Below, one piece after another: positions 29,168 through 37,384 of a stretch of 64,000 nt of DNA. The stretch lies in the NCBI RefSeq assembly GCF_029846235.1, contig NZ_JARVWP010000005.1, positions 186,001-250,000 on the forward strand, read 5' to 3'. Within the stretch, counting starts at the first letter, position 1; each line of letters starts with the position of its first letter. A program made the position numbers and the translations under genes. Under the pieces are notes generated by a model. That model saw nothing but the letters and a program-made list of their open reading frames with translations, was not told the origin of the DNA and did not search any database. Source of the stretch: Bradyrhizobium sp. CER78 (GTDB taxonomy: Bacteria; Pseudomonadota; Alphaproteobacteria; Rhizobiales; Xanthobacteraceae).

Positions 29168-29905
29168 GTGCTGCGCCTCCTGTCATTCGCGCTGTTCATC
29201 GCAACCTGGTGGATCGCCTCGCTCGTGATCGGCGATGCCAAGCTGCCGGCTCCGCCGGCGGTGCTGGCGGTGCTCATCGCCGAGGCACGATCGGGGGCGC
29301 TGTTCGTCAACCTCGGCGCAACGCTGGCGCGCGTCGCGCTGGCTTTCACGCTTGCAATGGCGATCGGCTCGGCGATCGGCTACCTGATGGGCCGCGTCTC
29401 GCTCGCCAATCGCCTTGGCGATCCCTGGCTGATCCTGCTGCTCAATTTGCCGGCGCTGGTCGTCATCGTGATGGCCTATATCTGGGCCGGGCTGACCGAG
29501 GTCGCGGCGATCGCGGCCATCGCCATCAACAAGCTGCCGACTGCCGTGGTCACGCTGCGCGAGGGTGCCCGCGCGCTCGACCCTGCGCTCGACGAGATGG
29601 CAACGGCGTTTGCCTTGCCGCGCGGCCGCGCGTTCCGGCATGTGATCCTGCCGCAGCTTGCGCCCTACATCGCGGCTGCGGCGCGCTCCGGGCTCTCGCT
29701 GGTCTGGAAGATCGTGCTGGTCGCCGAGTATCTCGGCAGGCCGAACGGTGTCGGCTTCGAGATCGGCGTCGCCTTCCAGCTGTTCGACATTCCGCTGCTG
29801 CTCGCCTACTCGCTGAGCTTCGCCGGCGTCGTGCTGGTCATCGAGACCCTGATGGTGCAGCCGTTTGAAACCAGGCTAACGCGGTGGCGGCTCCGTGCAG
29901 CTTGA
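29168..29905 (+). CDS. ABC transporter permease, NitT/TauT type
   Basis: The 245-residue inner-membrane protein has five to six membrane helices and the family EAA loop EMATAFALPRGRAFRHVILPQLAPYIAAAARSG (in parts: DEMATAFALPRG and LPQLAPYIAA). It starts with GTG two bases after the binding-protein stop and overlaps the ATPase gene by 11 bases. It forms the channel of the importer together with its neighbours. Confidence 0.9.
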   Translation: MLRLLSFALFIATWWIASLVIGDAKLPAPPAVLAVLIAEARSGALFVNLGATLARVALAFTLAMAIGSAIGYLMGRVSLANRLGDPWLILLLNLPALVVIVMAYIWAGLTEVAAIAAIAINKLPTAVVTLREGARALDPALDEMATAFALPRGRAFRHVILPQLAPYIAAAARSGLSLVWKIVLVAEYLGRPNGVGFEIGVAFQLFDIPLLLAYSLSFAGVVLVIETLMVQPFETRLTRWRLRAA

Positions 29906-30605
29906 GGTCAAGATCACAGGCAAGAGTTTTGCGAGCGTGGCCGGGAAGCGCCACGACGTGCTCGACAACGTCACCTTCACATTGAACGCCGGCGAAGTCG
30001 GCGTGCTGTTCGGACCGTCGGGCTGCGGCAAGAGCACCCTGCTCAAGATTCTCGCCGGGCTCGACGGCAACTATCAGGGCCACGTCACGCGCTCGCCCGG
30101 CATGCGCCTTGGCATGGTGTTCCAAGAGCCGCGGCTGTTGCCCTGGCGCACAGTCGAGGAGAACGTGCGGCTCGCCGCACCTGACGTCGACGACGGCACC
30201 TTGGCGGCGCTGTTCGAGGTGCTCGAACTGAGCGCGCATCGCAACCACTTTCCCGGCGAGTTGTCGCTCGGCCTCGCCCGCCGCGTCGCCCTCGCCCGCG
30301 CCTTCGCCATCGAGCCCGATTTCCTCATCCTCGACGAACCGCTGACCTCGCTCGACAATGCCCTCGCGGGCAGGCTGCGCGACCAGGTCGCGACGCTGGT
30401 GGCCAGCCGGAAGATGATGACGCTCCTGGTCACCCACGATCTCGACGACGCCGTCCGCCTCGGTGACCGCCTGTTCTTCCTGTCGCCGCGGCCGGCCCGA
30501 ATCCTTCACGTCGAAACCATCGCCAAGCCGCGCGCGACGCGCAGCGAGCCGGAGATCGATGAACTCAAGCGGCAGCTCTCGCAGTTGGACCTTGCAAATA
30601 TGTGA
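29895..30605 (+). CDS. ABC transporter ATP-binding protein, NitT/TauT type
   Basis: The 236-residue ATPase has Walker A GPSGCGKST, Q-loop MVFQEPRLLPWRTVEENV, Walker B FLILDEPLTSLD and switch His THDLDD. The signature loop reads LSLGLARRVALARA rather than LSGGQ, with Leu and Leu in place of the usual second Gly and Gln; such variants occur in this subfamily. It starts with GTG at 29895 within the permease gene. It drives the importer of unknown substrate. Confidence 0.9.
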   Translation: MQLEVKITGKSFASVAGKRHDVLDNVTFTLNAGEVGVLFGPSGCGKSTLLKILAGLDGNYQGHVTRSPGMRLGMVFQEPRLLPWRTVEENVRLAAPDVDDGTLAALFEVLELSAHRNHFPGELSLGLARRVALARAFAIEPDFLILDEPLTSLDNALAGRLRDQVATLVASRKMMTLLVTHDLDDAVRLGDRLFFLSPRPARILHVETIAKPRATRSEPEIDELKRQLSQLDLANM

Positions 30606-30645
30606 GACGCCGTCATCCTTGGACAAAGCGTTAGGGAGAAGTCGG

Positions 30646-30999
30646 ATGTCGCGTTCGTCGATTGCCGTTGGAGTTGCCTTGCTCGTGCTGCCGGCCGCAG
30701 TGCTCGCCCAAAGCAAGGGCAAGGGCATCCGGTTGTGGAATCTGACCAGCGCCACGATTTCGAGCTTCGAGCTGTCGCCGGCGGGCAAGAATGAATGGGG
30801 TCCCAACCAGACGCTGAACGACAAGGACAAGGAAGTCGACCACGACGAGCGCTTGCGTATCACCGGCGTCGAGCCCGGCCGCTACGATGCCAAGGTCGGC
30901 TATAGCGGGGGCAAGCAGTGCTTGGCCCGCGACATCGAGATCAAGGCCGACGCGGTGTTTTCGGTGTCCGACAAGGACCTGAAGGACTGCAACAAATAG
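30646..30999 (+). CDS. small periplasmic protein of unknown function
   Basis: The 117-residue product starts at ATG 30646 behind an AGGGAGAAG site and has a signal peptide (LLVLPAAVLAQ). The body has the pattern of a small beta-sandwich: IRLWNLTSATISSFELSPAG, NEWGPNQTLNDKDKEVDHDE and LRITGVEPGRYDAKVGYSGG, with Cys residues at CLARDIE and DCNK. The DKDKEVDHDE stretch is very acidic and could bind cations, which is speculation. It follows the ABC importer ATPase by 40 bases and probably belongs to that operon. Confidence 0.78.
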   Translation: MSRSSIAVGVALLVLPAAVLAQSKGKGIRLWNLTSATISSFELSPAGKNEWGPNQTLNDKDKEVDHDERLRITGVEPGRYDAKVGYSGGKQCLARDIEIKADAVFSVSDKDLKDCNK

Positions 31000-31003
31000 A
31001 GCG

Positions 31004-31240
31004 CTAGCCCGCGGGCGGCTTGCCGTCCGCGCTCGCGCGATCATTGGTGTGCGGATATTCGCACCGCCATCGCACCGCGGTCCATTTGGGATGTTCGCCG
31101 ACCCACTGCGCGATGTAGGGCGGCGCGGCCATGACGCATTGCTGCAGCGAGCCGCTCCAGTTGAACACCAGATGCTGCTCCTCGCAGGTGGCGGGCGACA
31201 GCACGGCACATACAGTGACGATCAGATCAATCGGGTTCAT
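31004..31240 (-). CDS. small Cys-rich protein of unknown function
   Basis: The 78-residue product has a short N-terminal hydrophobic segment (LIVTVCAVLSPATC) and conserved-looking blocks EEQHLVFNWSGSLQQCVM, APPYIAQWVGEHPKW and RCEYP; four Cys residues are present. A GAGGTCTC site lies before the ATG. I recall similar short proteins as widely conserved in Bradyrhizobium, with no known role. It converges on the preceding gene with only four bases between stops. Confidence 0.7.
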   Translation of the reverse strand: MNPIDLIVTVCAVLSPATCEEQHLVFNWSGSLQQCVMAAPPYIAQWVGEHPKWTAVRWRCEYPHTNDRASADGKPPAG

Positions 31241-31451
31241 GCATGAGACCTCGCGGGCGCCGTCAAAAAGATAACATAAGCGCTACGCCCACAGCAGCCG
31301 GAAGTTTCATATTCGCGCGAGATCAAGCGGAACCCGGCGGTCGCGGCCCCGCAAGCAGGCCGGCGTGACCCGAGCCAACAACCGTGAAACCGACGCCTTG
31401 CCGCCGGTTGATTTCGTCAATAAGCTGGTTCCCACAACTGCTAACAGGCTG

Positions 31452-32519
31452 ATGGCTCTTACGGAAACCTCCCGGCGCGGCGTCGCGGTCGCCATATGCT
31501 TGCTGGCGCTCGCCGCCGGCGCTTGGGCTGTCACGGGTCAGGTTCGGCGCGCAGCGGCGGAGTTGCAGCCGGACAAGCCGGATTCGAGCCGCACCGAGCC
31601 CTCCCGCACCGCAAACAGCGACCAGGCACCGGTCAAGCTGACGCCCAGCCAGCAGGGACAGATCGGGCTCGAAACTTCGGTTCTGGAAGCCGCTCCGCAC
31701 CCTGAGCAATTCCGCGCATACGGTGCAGTGCTGGACATCTCGCGCATCACGGAGCTCACCAACAGCTACGCCAATGCGCAGGCTCAACTCCAGACAGCGC
31801 AGGCCAAGCTCGAAGTCGCGAAGAGCGCATTCGACCGGACCAAGAATCTCGTCGACTCCGCCGCGCTCCCGAGAAAGGAAGCCGAAACCGCGGAGGGAAC
31901 GCTGCGAACCGACAGGGCCGCGCTTGCCGCGGCAGAATCGCAGCTCAGGACTCTCGCAGCAACAGCACAGCAGGAATGGGGGCCGGTGATCGGCCGCGGA
32001 ATCGTCGAGCGTTCGCCCACGGTCGTCAGGCTGATCGAGCGCGATCAATTCCTGGTTCAGGTGACGCTGCCGCCCGGCGTGAGTGTCACCGCGACTCCGG
32101 GAACGGCCCTCGCACAGGCGCCGACGCGAAATGCGAATATCGATCTGCAGTACATCTCCCCGGCGACACGCACCGACCCCCGGATTCAGGGATTGAGCTA
32201 TTTCTTCTCCGCGCCTGGCGACAGCGGCCTGCTGCCCGGCATGAACACCACGGTCTATGTGCCGTCGGGCACCACTTACGAAGGCGTATTCATCGAGGAT
32301 ACCGCGATCGTGCGATGGCAGGGCCGATCGTGGGTTTACCTGCGCGTGAGCCCCGACAGCTTCCGACGGCATCCGATCAGCACGGATCAGCCGGTCTCGG
32401 ATGACGACTACGTCGTCCGAGACATCCCGTCGGGATCCGAAATCGTCATCCGGGGTGCACAGGTCTTGCTGTCCGAGGAGGCCAAGAGCGAGCTTCGCAG
32501 CGGCGATGACAATGACTGA
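31452..32519 (+). CDS. RND efflux periplasmic adaptor subunit
   Basis: From ATG 31452 the protein has 355 residues: an N-terminal membrane anchor (VAVAICLLALAAGAWAV), a helical hairpin (NSYANAQAQLQTAQAKLEVAKSAF and following, residues 100-165), and beta-barrel and membrane-proximal domains that end in IPSGSEIVIRGAQVLLSEE. It is a membrane fusion protein of the heavy-metal efflux branch, but the segment that should hold the first lipoyl half is very short. Its stop overlaps the start of the RND pump gene. A 29-residue upstream extension to 31365 is possible but lacks support. Confidence 0.83.
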   Translation: MALTETSRRGVAVAICLLALAAGAWAVTGQVRRAAAELQPDKPDSSRTEPSRTANSDQAPVKLTPSQQGQIGLETSVLEAAPHPEQFRAYGAVLDISRITELTNSYANAQAQLQTAQAKLEVAKSAFDRTKNLVDSAALPRKEAETAEGTLRTDRAALAAAESQLRTLAATAQQEWGPVIGRGIVERSPTVVRLIERDQFLVQVTLPPGVSVTATPGTALAQAPTRNANIDLQYISPATRTDPRIQGLSYFFSAPGDSGLLPGMNTTVYVPSGTTYEGVFIEDTAIVRWQGRSWVYLRVSPDSFRRHPISTDQPVSDDDYVVRDIPSGSEIVIRGAQVLLSEEAKSELRSGDDND

Positions 32520-35500
32520 CGGCACCGGCTCCGACCGTTCAGGACCGCAAGCCGCTCTCGTCGCGTTCGCCATCCGCTTCCGCGGCATCGTGCTCGCGCT
32601 TTCGTTCGCGCTGCTGGGCTACGGCCTGTTCGCGCTGGGCGAAGCCAAATACGGCGTCTTCCCCGAATTCGCACCGCCCCAGGTCACGATTCAGACCGAA
32701 GCTCCGGGCCTCAGCCCGGAGCATGTCGAGATTTTGGTCACGCAGCCGATCGAAACGTCGATCAACGGCCTAGCCGGCGTCGAAAGCCTGCGCTCGTCGT
32801 CGATCCAGGGCCTCTCCGTAGTGACAGTCGTCTTCCAGCCGGGCAGCGATATCTATCGGGCGCGCCAATTGGTGACGGAGCGTCTCTCAGCCGTGGCCGC
32901 GCGGCTGCCACAGGGCGTACAGCCGCCCTCGATGACGCCGTTGACTCCGCTGGCCGGCACGGTGCTGGTCATTGGCCTGACGTCCGACCGGCGCTCGCTG
33001 ATGGAATTGCGCACCGTTGCGGACTGGACCGTGGCAAGACGGCTTCTGGCCGTCACGGGCGTGGCACAAGTATCCACCTACGGCAAAGACGTCAGGTCAT
33101 TGCAAGTGCAGGTCCGCCCGGACGACCTGATCCGATTCCGGGTCAGCATGAACGATGTGCTGGCCGCCGCGCGCAAGGCCACCGGCGTACGGGGCGCCGG
33201 CTTCATCGATACCGCCAATCAGCGCGTCACGCTGCAGACCCAGGGACAGTCCTTGACCCCCGATCAGCTCGCCCGCACCGTTCTTCTGCACGAAGGCGGC
33301 GCGAGCGTGGTTCTGGGCGACGTCGCCACCGTCGTGACCGCTCCCGAGCCGCCGATCGGGGCCGCCCTCATCGACGGCGTGCCCGGCATCATGCTGATGG
33401 TGAGCCAGCAATACGGCGCGAACACGCGGGAGGTCACCGCGCGGGCGGAAGCCGCCCTGCAGGAGCTGCGACCTGGCCTTGAAGCCGACGGTGTCAAGCT
33501 CCATGCGGACATCTTCCGGCCTGCCAATTTCATCGACGCGGCGACCGAGAACGTGCTCAACGCCTTGTTGATCGGCGGGGCGCTCGTGGTCGTTGTCCTG
33601 TTTCTGTTTCTGTTCGACTGGCGCACCTCGATCATCAGCTGCACTGCCATTCCCCTCTCGTTGATTGCGGCCGTGCTCGCACTGCAATGGATGGGTGAAA
33701 CGCTCAACACGATGACGCTGGGCGGCCTTGCGATCGCGATCGGCGAAGTCGTCGATGACGCCGTGATCGGCGTCGAGAATGTGGTACGTCGATTGCGCGA
33801 AAACCGCCGGGCGACGGCGCCGAGACCCGAGGCTCGCGTCGTGCTCGATGCCTTCCTCGAAGTGCGTACCGCCGTTGCCTATGCGACATTTGCGGTGCTG
33901 CTGGTCTTCTTCCCGATCCTGACGCTTTCCGGCATTGCCGGTCGCCTGTTCGGGCCCCTGGGCATCGCCTACATCCTGGCCGTGCTCGCCTCGCTGGCGG
34001 TCGCCCTTACGGTGACGCCGGCGCTCTCCATGCTGCTCCTCGTCGGCAGGACCGGCGGACAGCGCCTGCATGAACCGCCCGCGGTGCGGTGGTCCCGTCG
34101 CCACTACCAGTCCTTGCTGCGTCATATCGGCCGTTACCCGAAGCTGGTGATGGCGGCGGCCGCGGCTTTGACGATCGCCGGCGCGGCGATGCTGCCCTTC
34201 TTCGGCGGGACCTTCCTGCCGGATCTGCGCGAAGGCCATCTGATTCTGCACGTCTCCGCGATCCCCGGCACCTCGCTCGACGAATCGCTCCGTATCGGCA
34301 AGCTGATGACCGATACGCTGCTAAAAATCCCGGGTGTACGGCGGGTGGCGCAGCATGCAGGCCGGGCCGAGGCCGGCATCGACACGGTCGGTCCGCATTC
34401 CAGCGAGTTCGAGGTCGACCTGGAGCCCGGGCTCTCAGGCCGGGCGCAATCCGCGGCGGAAGCGCGCATCAGGGCCGCTCTTGCCGGCTTCCCCGGGGTT
34501 TCCTTCTCGAGCAAGACCTACCTGACGGAACGCGTCGAGGAGACCGTCTCCGGCTTCACCGCGGCGGTGGTCGTCAACATCTACGGGCCCGATCTCGATT
34601 TGCTCGAGCGCGCAGCGCGCGACGTCGCGCGGGAACTGGATGAGGTCGCGGGGGCCGCCGACGTGCAACAACGATCCCCGCCGGGCATGCCGCAGGTCAA
34701 TGTGACGCTCCGCCCGACGGATCTGCAGCGCTGGGGGCTCGATGCGGTCGAAGTGCTCGAACTCATTCGCACCGCCTATCAGGGCGATGTCGTCGGCCAG
34801 GGATATGAAGGCAATGCCGTCTTCAATGTCATCGTGATCCTCGACGCACATGCCCGCGGCCGAGTGACTCAGATCGGCGACCTGCCTGTGCGGACGCCGA
34901 GCGGCGCTTACGTTCTGCTGAAGCAGATCGCCGACGTCTACGAGACTTCGGGCCGCTATCAGATCCAGCACCTGAATGCGCAACGCGTTCAGACCGTCAC
35001 GGCGAACGTCAGCGGCCGCGATCTCGAATCCTTCGTGGCCGCCGCCAAACGCAAGCTGGCCCGCGAAGTCACGCTGCCGCCCGGTGCTCACGTGGAATTT
35101 GCCGGTGCCGCCGAGGCCCAGGCCAGGTCGCGGCACGATCTCATCGTCAACTCCTTGCTGGCCGGGACGGGCATCGTCATTCTGCTGGCGATGGTGACCG
35201 GTCATTGGCGAAACCTGTTGCTGGTGATGATCAACTTGCCGTTTGCGTTTGTCGGCGGCGTGTTCGCCCTGGCGTTGACCGGCGGCCTGCTCTCGCTCGG
35301 GTCAATGGTCGGGTTCGTCACGCTGTTCGGAATCACGCTGCGCAACTCGATCCTGATGATCTCGCATTACGAGCATCTGGTCCTGGTCGACGGTCGCGTG
35401 TGGGGACTGGATACCGTGATCGAGGGCGCGGCCGACCGCCTCGTCCCGATCTTGATGACATCTCTGGTGACCGGCCTCGGATTGCTGCCGCTCGCGATCG

Positions 35501-35640
35501 GCGCAGGAGAACCGGGACGTGAAATCGAGGGCCCGATGGCGATCGTCATCCTTGGCGGCCTGATGACCTCGATGGCACTCAGTCTGCTGGTGCTACCCAC
35601 CCTCGCGCTTCGATATGCGCGCTTCAAGAACCGCCCGTGA
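32506..35640 (+). CDS. RND efflux pump inner-membrane subunit (CzcA/CusA-like)
   Basis: The 1044-residue protein has the RND layout: one N-terminal helix, a large periplasmic loop (about residues 50-330), six helices, a second loop, and five more helices. TM4 reads GGLAIAIGEVVDDAVIGVEN, with the two Asp that carry protons. The first loop begins VFPEFAPPQVTIQTEAPGLSPEHVE, as in CzcA/CusA-type pumps of COG3696. It forms an operon with the adaptor and overlaps it by 14 bases; no outer-membrane factor gene is in the window. Closeness to lanmodulin and pqqA suggests metal or lanthanide efflux, which is inference. Confidence 0.88.
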   Translation: MTMTDGTGSDRSGPQAALVAFAIRFRGIVLALSFALLGYGLFALGEAKYGVFPEFAPPQVTIQTEAPGLSPEHVEILVTQPIETSINGLAGVESLRSSSIQGLSVVTVVFQPGSDIYRARQLVTERLSAVAARLPQGVQPPSMTPLTPLAGTVLVIGLTSDRRSLMELRTVADWTVARRLLAVTGVAQVSTYGKDVRSLQVQVRPDDLIRFRVSMNDVLAAARKATGVRGAGFIDTANQRVTLQTQGQSLTPDQLARTVLLHEGGASVVLGDVATVVTAPEPPIGAALIDGVPGIMLMVSQQYGANTREVTARAEAALQELRPGLEADGVKLHADIFRPANFIDAATENVLNALLIGGALVVVVLFLFLFDWRTSIISCTAIPLSLIAAVLALQWMGETLNTMTLGGLAIAIGEVVDDAVIGVENVVRRLRENRRATAPRPEARVVLDAFLEVRTAVAYATFAVLLVFFPILTLSGIAGRLFGPLGIAYILAVLASLAVALTVTPALSMLLLVGRTGGQRLHEPPAVRWSRRHYQSLLRHIGRYPKLVMAAAAALTIAGAAMLPFFGGTFLPDLREGHLILHVSAIPGTSLDESLRIGKLMTDTLLKIPGVRRVAQHAGRAEAGIDTVGPHSSEFEVDLEPGLSGRAQSAAEARIRAALAGFPGVSFSSKTYLTERVEETVSGFTAAVVVNIYGPDLDLLERAARDVARELDEVAGAADVQQRSPPGMPQVNVTLRPTDLQRWGLDAVEVLELIRTAYQGDVVGQGYEGNAVFNVIVILDAHARGRVTQIGDLPVRTPSGAYVLLKQIADVYETSGRYQIQHLNAQRVQTVTANVSGRDLESFVAAAKRKLAREVTLPPGAHVEFAGAAEAQARSRHDLIVNSLLAGTGIVILLAMVTGHWRNLLLVMINLPFAFVGGVFALALTGGLLSLGSMVGFVTLFGITLRNSILMISHYEHLVLVDGRVWGLDTVIEGAADRLVPILMTSLVTGLGLLPLAIGAGEPGREIEGPMAIVILGGLMTSMALSLLVLPTLALRYARFKNRP

Positions 35641-35892
35641 GCACGCGCACGGCGCGTGACGATCTATTCGCCCCACAGACAGGCCGCGGTGCTGGCCAGG
35701 CATAGGCGCAGCACAATCCGGCAATGGACGGTTGATATCTTGGGCGGGATCGTCGAAGCCCGTTCAGGTGAGGCTTTGCGCGACGGACCGGAGCGATCAT
35801 TTCGACCGGCGTCCGGAGATCGACGGACCCGCCGACACTGCCACGGCTCCGACGGGTTGCCATCGAAGCCGCGGCAGGTCGTCAGGTGGGAC
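35641..35892. other. gap between RND pump and pqqA, nothing seen
   Basis: These 252 bases lie between the RND pump stop and the end of pqqA on the other strand. I see no convincing gene, hairpin with T tract or repeat in it. Confidence 0.5.
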
Positions 35893-35973
35893 TTACTTGC
35901 GCGCTGCGCAGGCGTACATGTTGATTTCCATGCCGACCGGCACTTCGACGATCTTCGGTGTTTTCCAGGCCAT
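35893..35973 (-). CDS. pqqA: pyrroloquinoline quinone precursor peptide PqqA
   Basis: This 26-residue peptide is too short for most gene callers. It opens MAWKTPKIVEV and contains G14-M15-E16-I-N-M-Y20: the Glu and Tyr three residues apart are the two residues that PqqE links and that become PQQ. The end is YACAARK. A strong ribosome-binding site, GGGAGAAGGAA, lies just upstream of the ATG at 35973. No pqqB, C, D or E is nearby in the window, so this is either a stand-alone extra copy or separated from the rest of the pathway. Its place between lanmodulin and the RND pump fits a PQQ-dependent lanthanide system. Confidence 0.93.
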   Translation of the reverse strand: MAWKTPKIVEVPVGMEINMYACAARK

Positions 35974-36314
35974 TTCCTTCTCCCAAGTATAAGTTGGCGC
36001 AAGCCTCGCGCCGCGCGGCAAGCTAGGGCTGGCTTTTCCAGGGCGCAAGCCGGGCGGGTAAGGACCCGACTTCGCTGCTGGACATGCCGAAACGGACGAC
36101 GGCTCGCAAGCGTCCGCCCGGTTTTGAAACGGCTGGGAAATTCCGACACTGATCTGTCAGGCATTTTCCGGCTGCCGAGCGGCGACGCACGCAGAAGCAA
36201 ACCCGATTGCGCCGGCCGCGTCTTGCCCAAGAGCGAAATCGCAACTTTTTTTGTTATGCGCGGAATCCAGTGTTAATATCCGGAATCCGCCCGGCACAAT
36301 TCGCGGACCCGCGA
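35974..36314. promoter_or_regulatory. leader of pqqA and 3' side of lanM
   Basis: The 341-base gap should contain the pqqA promoter (minus strand). CGGAATCC occurs twice, at 36260-36267 and 36280-36287, exactly 20 bases apart, which is two helical turns and could be a regulator site. A small palindrome TCGCGGACCCGCGA lies directly beside the lanM stop (36301-36314). Both observations are weak. Confidence 0.35.
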
Positions 36315-36713
36315 CTATTTGAGCAGGCGCAGCAGCGCCCGGCCGGCACGCGACCTCAGCTCTTTCGTATCGATCGTTCCGTCATTGTCGGGATCGGCGG
36401 CCTTGAAACGCTGCTCGACGACCGCGAGGTATTCGTCGAGCGTCAGGGTGCCGTCGTGGTCCGGATCCGCCATCTTGAGCTCTTTCGCGGTCAGACGTCC
36501 GCGCAATTCGCGCACGTCGAGCGTGCCGTCGTGGTCGGAATCGAGCTTCGCGAACAGGTCGGCGGCAGCCTTCTTGGCTTCGGCAAGGTCGACGGTGCCG
36601 TCATTGTCGGGGTCGAGCATCTTGAGCGCGTTGCGACCACCGGATGCGGCCAGAGCGGGCCCTGACAGGACGGCAGCAGCCAAAGTCAAAGCAAGCGATC
36701 GGCGCGAGATCAT
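36315..36713 (-). CDS. lanM: lanmodulin homologue, periplasmic EF-hand lanthanide-binding protein
   Basis: The 132-residue protein has a signal peptide (residues 1-23) and four EF-hands at 34-45, 58-69, 83-94 and 107-118, separated by only 12-13 residues, the close packing that sets lanmodulin apart from calmodulin. Loops 1, 3 and 4 start Asp-Pro-Asp, the lanmodulin signature; loop 2 has Ser at position 2. Loop 3 has Thr at position 9 where Asp is usual. The C-terminal RSRAGRALLRLLK also matches lanmodulin. It should bind trivalent lanthanides very tightly in the periplasm. Neighbours are pqqA, an RND pump and a DYD-type PQQ dehydrogenase. Confidence 0.93.
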   Translation of the reverse strand: MISRRSLALTLAAAVLSGPALAASGGRNALKMLDPDNDGTVDLAEAKKAAADLFAKLDSDHDGTLDVRELRGRLTAKELKMADPDHDGTLTLDEYLAVVEQRFKAADPDNDGTIDTKELRSRAGRALLRLLK

Positions 36714-36907
36714 CGTTCATCTCCCTTGATGCCGCTCCGGCGCGAGGTACGGAGCAGGTCCGCAATCGAAGTTCACCATAGCAGCTTCGGCGAAGCTTCC
36801 ACAGCTAGTGCAGCCCCTGTCGGGTTTCGGGTGGAAAGAGACGGTCTGACGCATCATCGATGGCGCTCCGTCGATTGCATTTGCGCCAGGACGTGCGAGG
36901 TGACCCC
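36714..36907. promoter_or_regulatory. divergent region between lanM and the small secreted protein
   Basis: This 194-base gap separates divergent genes and must hold the lanM promoter on the minus strand. No convincing consensus sites could be named by eye. Confidence 0.4.
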
Positions 36908-37156
36908 ATGAGCGATATTTGCAGGACCATCATGTTGGGCTGCGTCGTTGCGCTCGGTCAGATTGCGCCCGTCTCCGCACAGAACGGGGCCCCTGTCCCT
37001 TCGGCCGAGGCGGTTCAGCCGCGGGTGCTCACCGGCAAGGAACGGCTCGGACGCAAATGGACCGACGAGCAGCGCATCGACAATTGCAATGTGCCGCCGG
37101 ACAAGCGCGGCACCAAGCCGCGGCCAAGTGCCTGCCCTCGTGCACCGTCGAGCTGA
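36908..37156 (+). CDS. small secreted protein of unknown function
   Basis: The 82-residue product begins at ATG 36908 behind a GAGGTGA site. Its signal peptide runs to about residue 25 (APVSAQN). The mature chain has the block TGKERLGRKWTDEQRIDNCN and ends in Pro/Arg/Lys-rich sequence. I recall this type as a conserved short protein of Bradyrhizobium without known function. It lies 228 bases upstream of the second PQQ dehydrogenase and could share its transcript. Confidence 0.7.
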   Translation: MSDICRTIMLGCVVALGQIAPVSAQNGAPVPSAEAVQPRVLTGKERLGRKWTDEQRIDNCNVPPDKRGTKPRPSACPRAPSS

Positions 37157-37384
37157 TCGAGCCGTTCGCGCTGCGGCATAAGTGCGAACTGCGCGGTGGC
37201 GTTGTGTATTCCACGCGACGGTAAGCCACGGACGCATCAGCAAAAAACTGACACGTTCGACCGGCCTCCCGCGGTGGCTGGGGTTCGTTCACGTTTTCGT
37301 ATTGACCCGTTTTGGTTTCAGGCCGATGGTTCCGTCCGCAACGTCAGGAATAGGCGTGCAGCAAAGGTTCATTGGGAGGATAGG

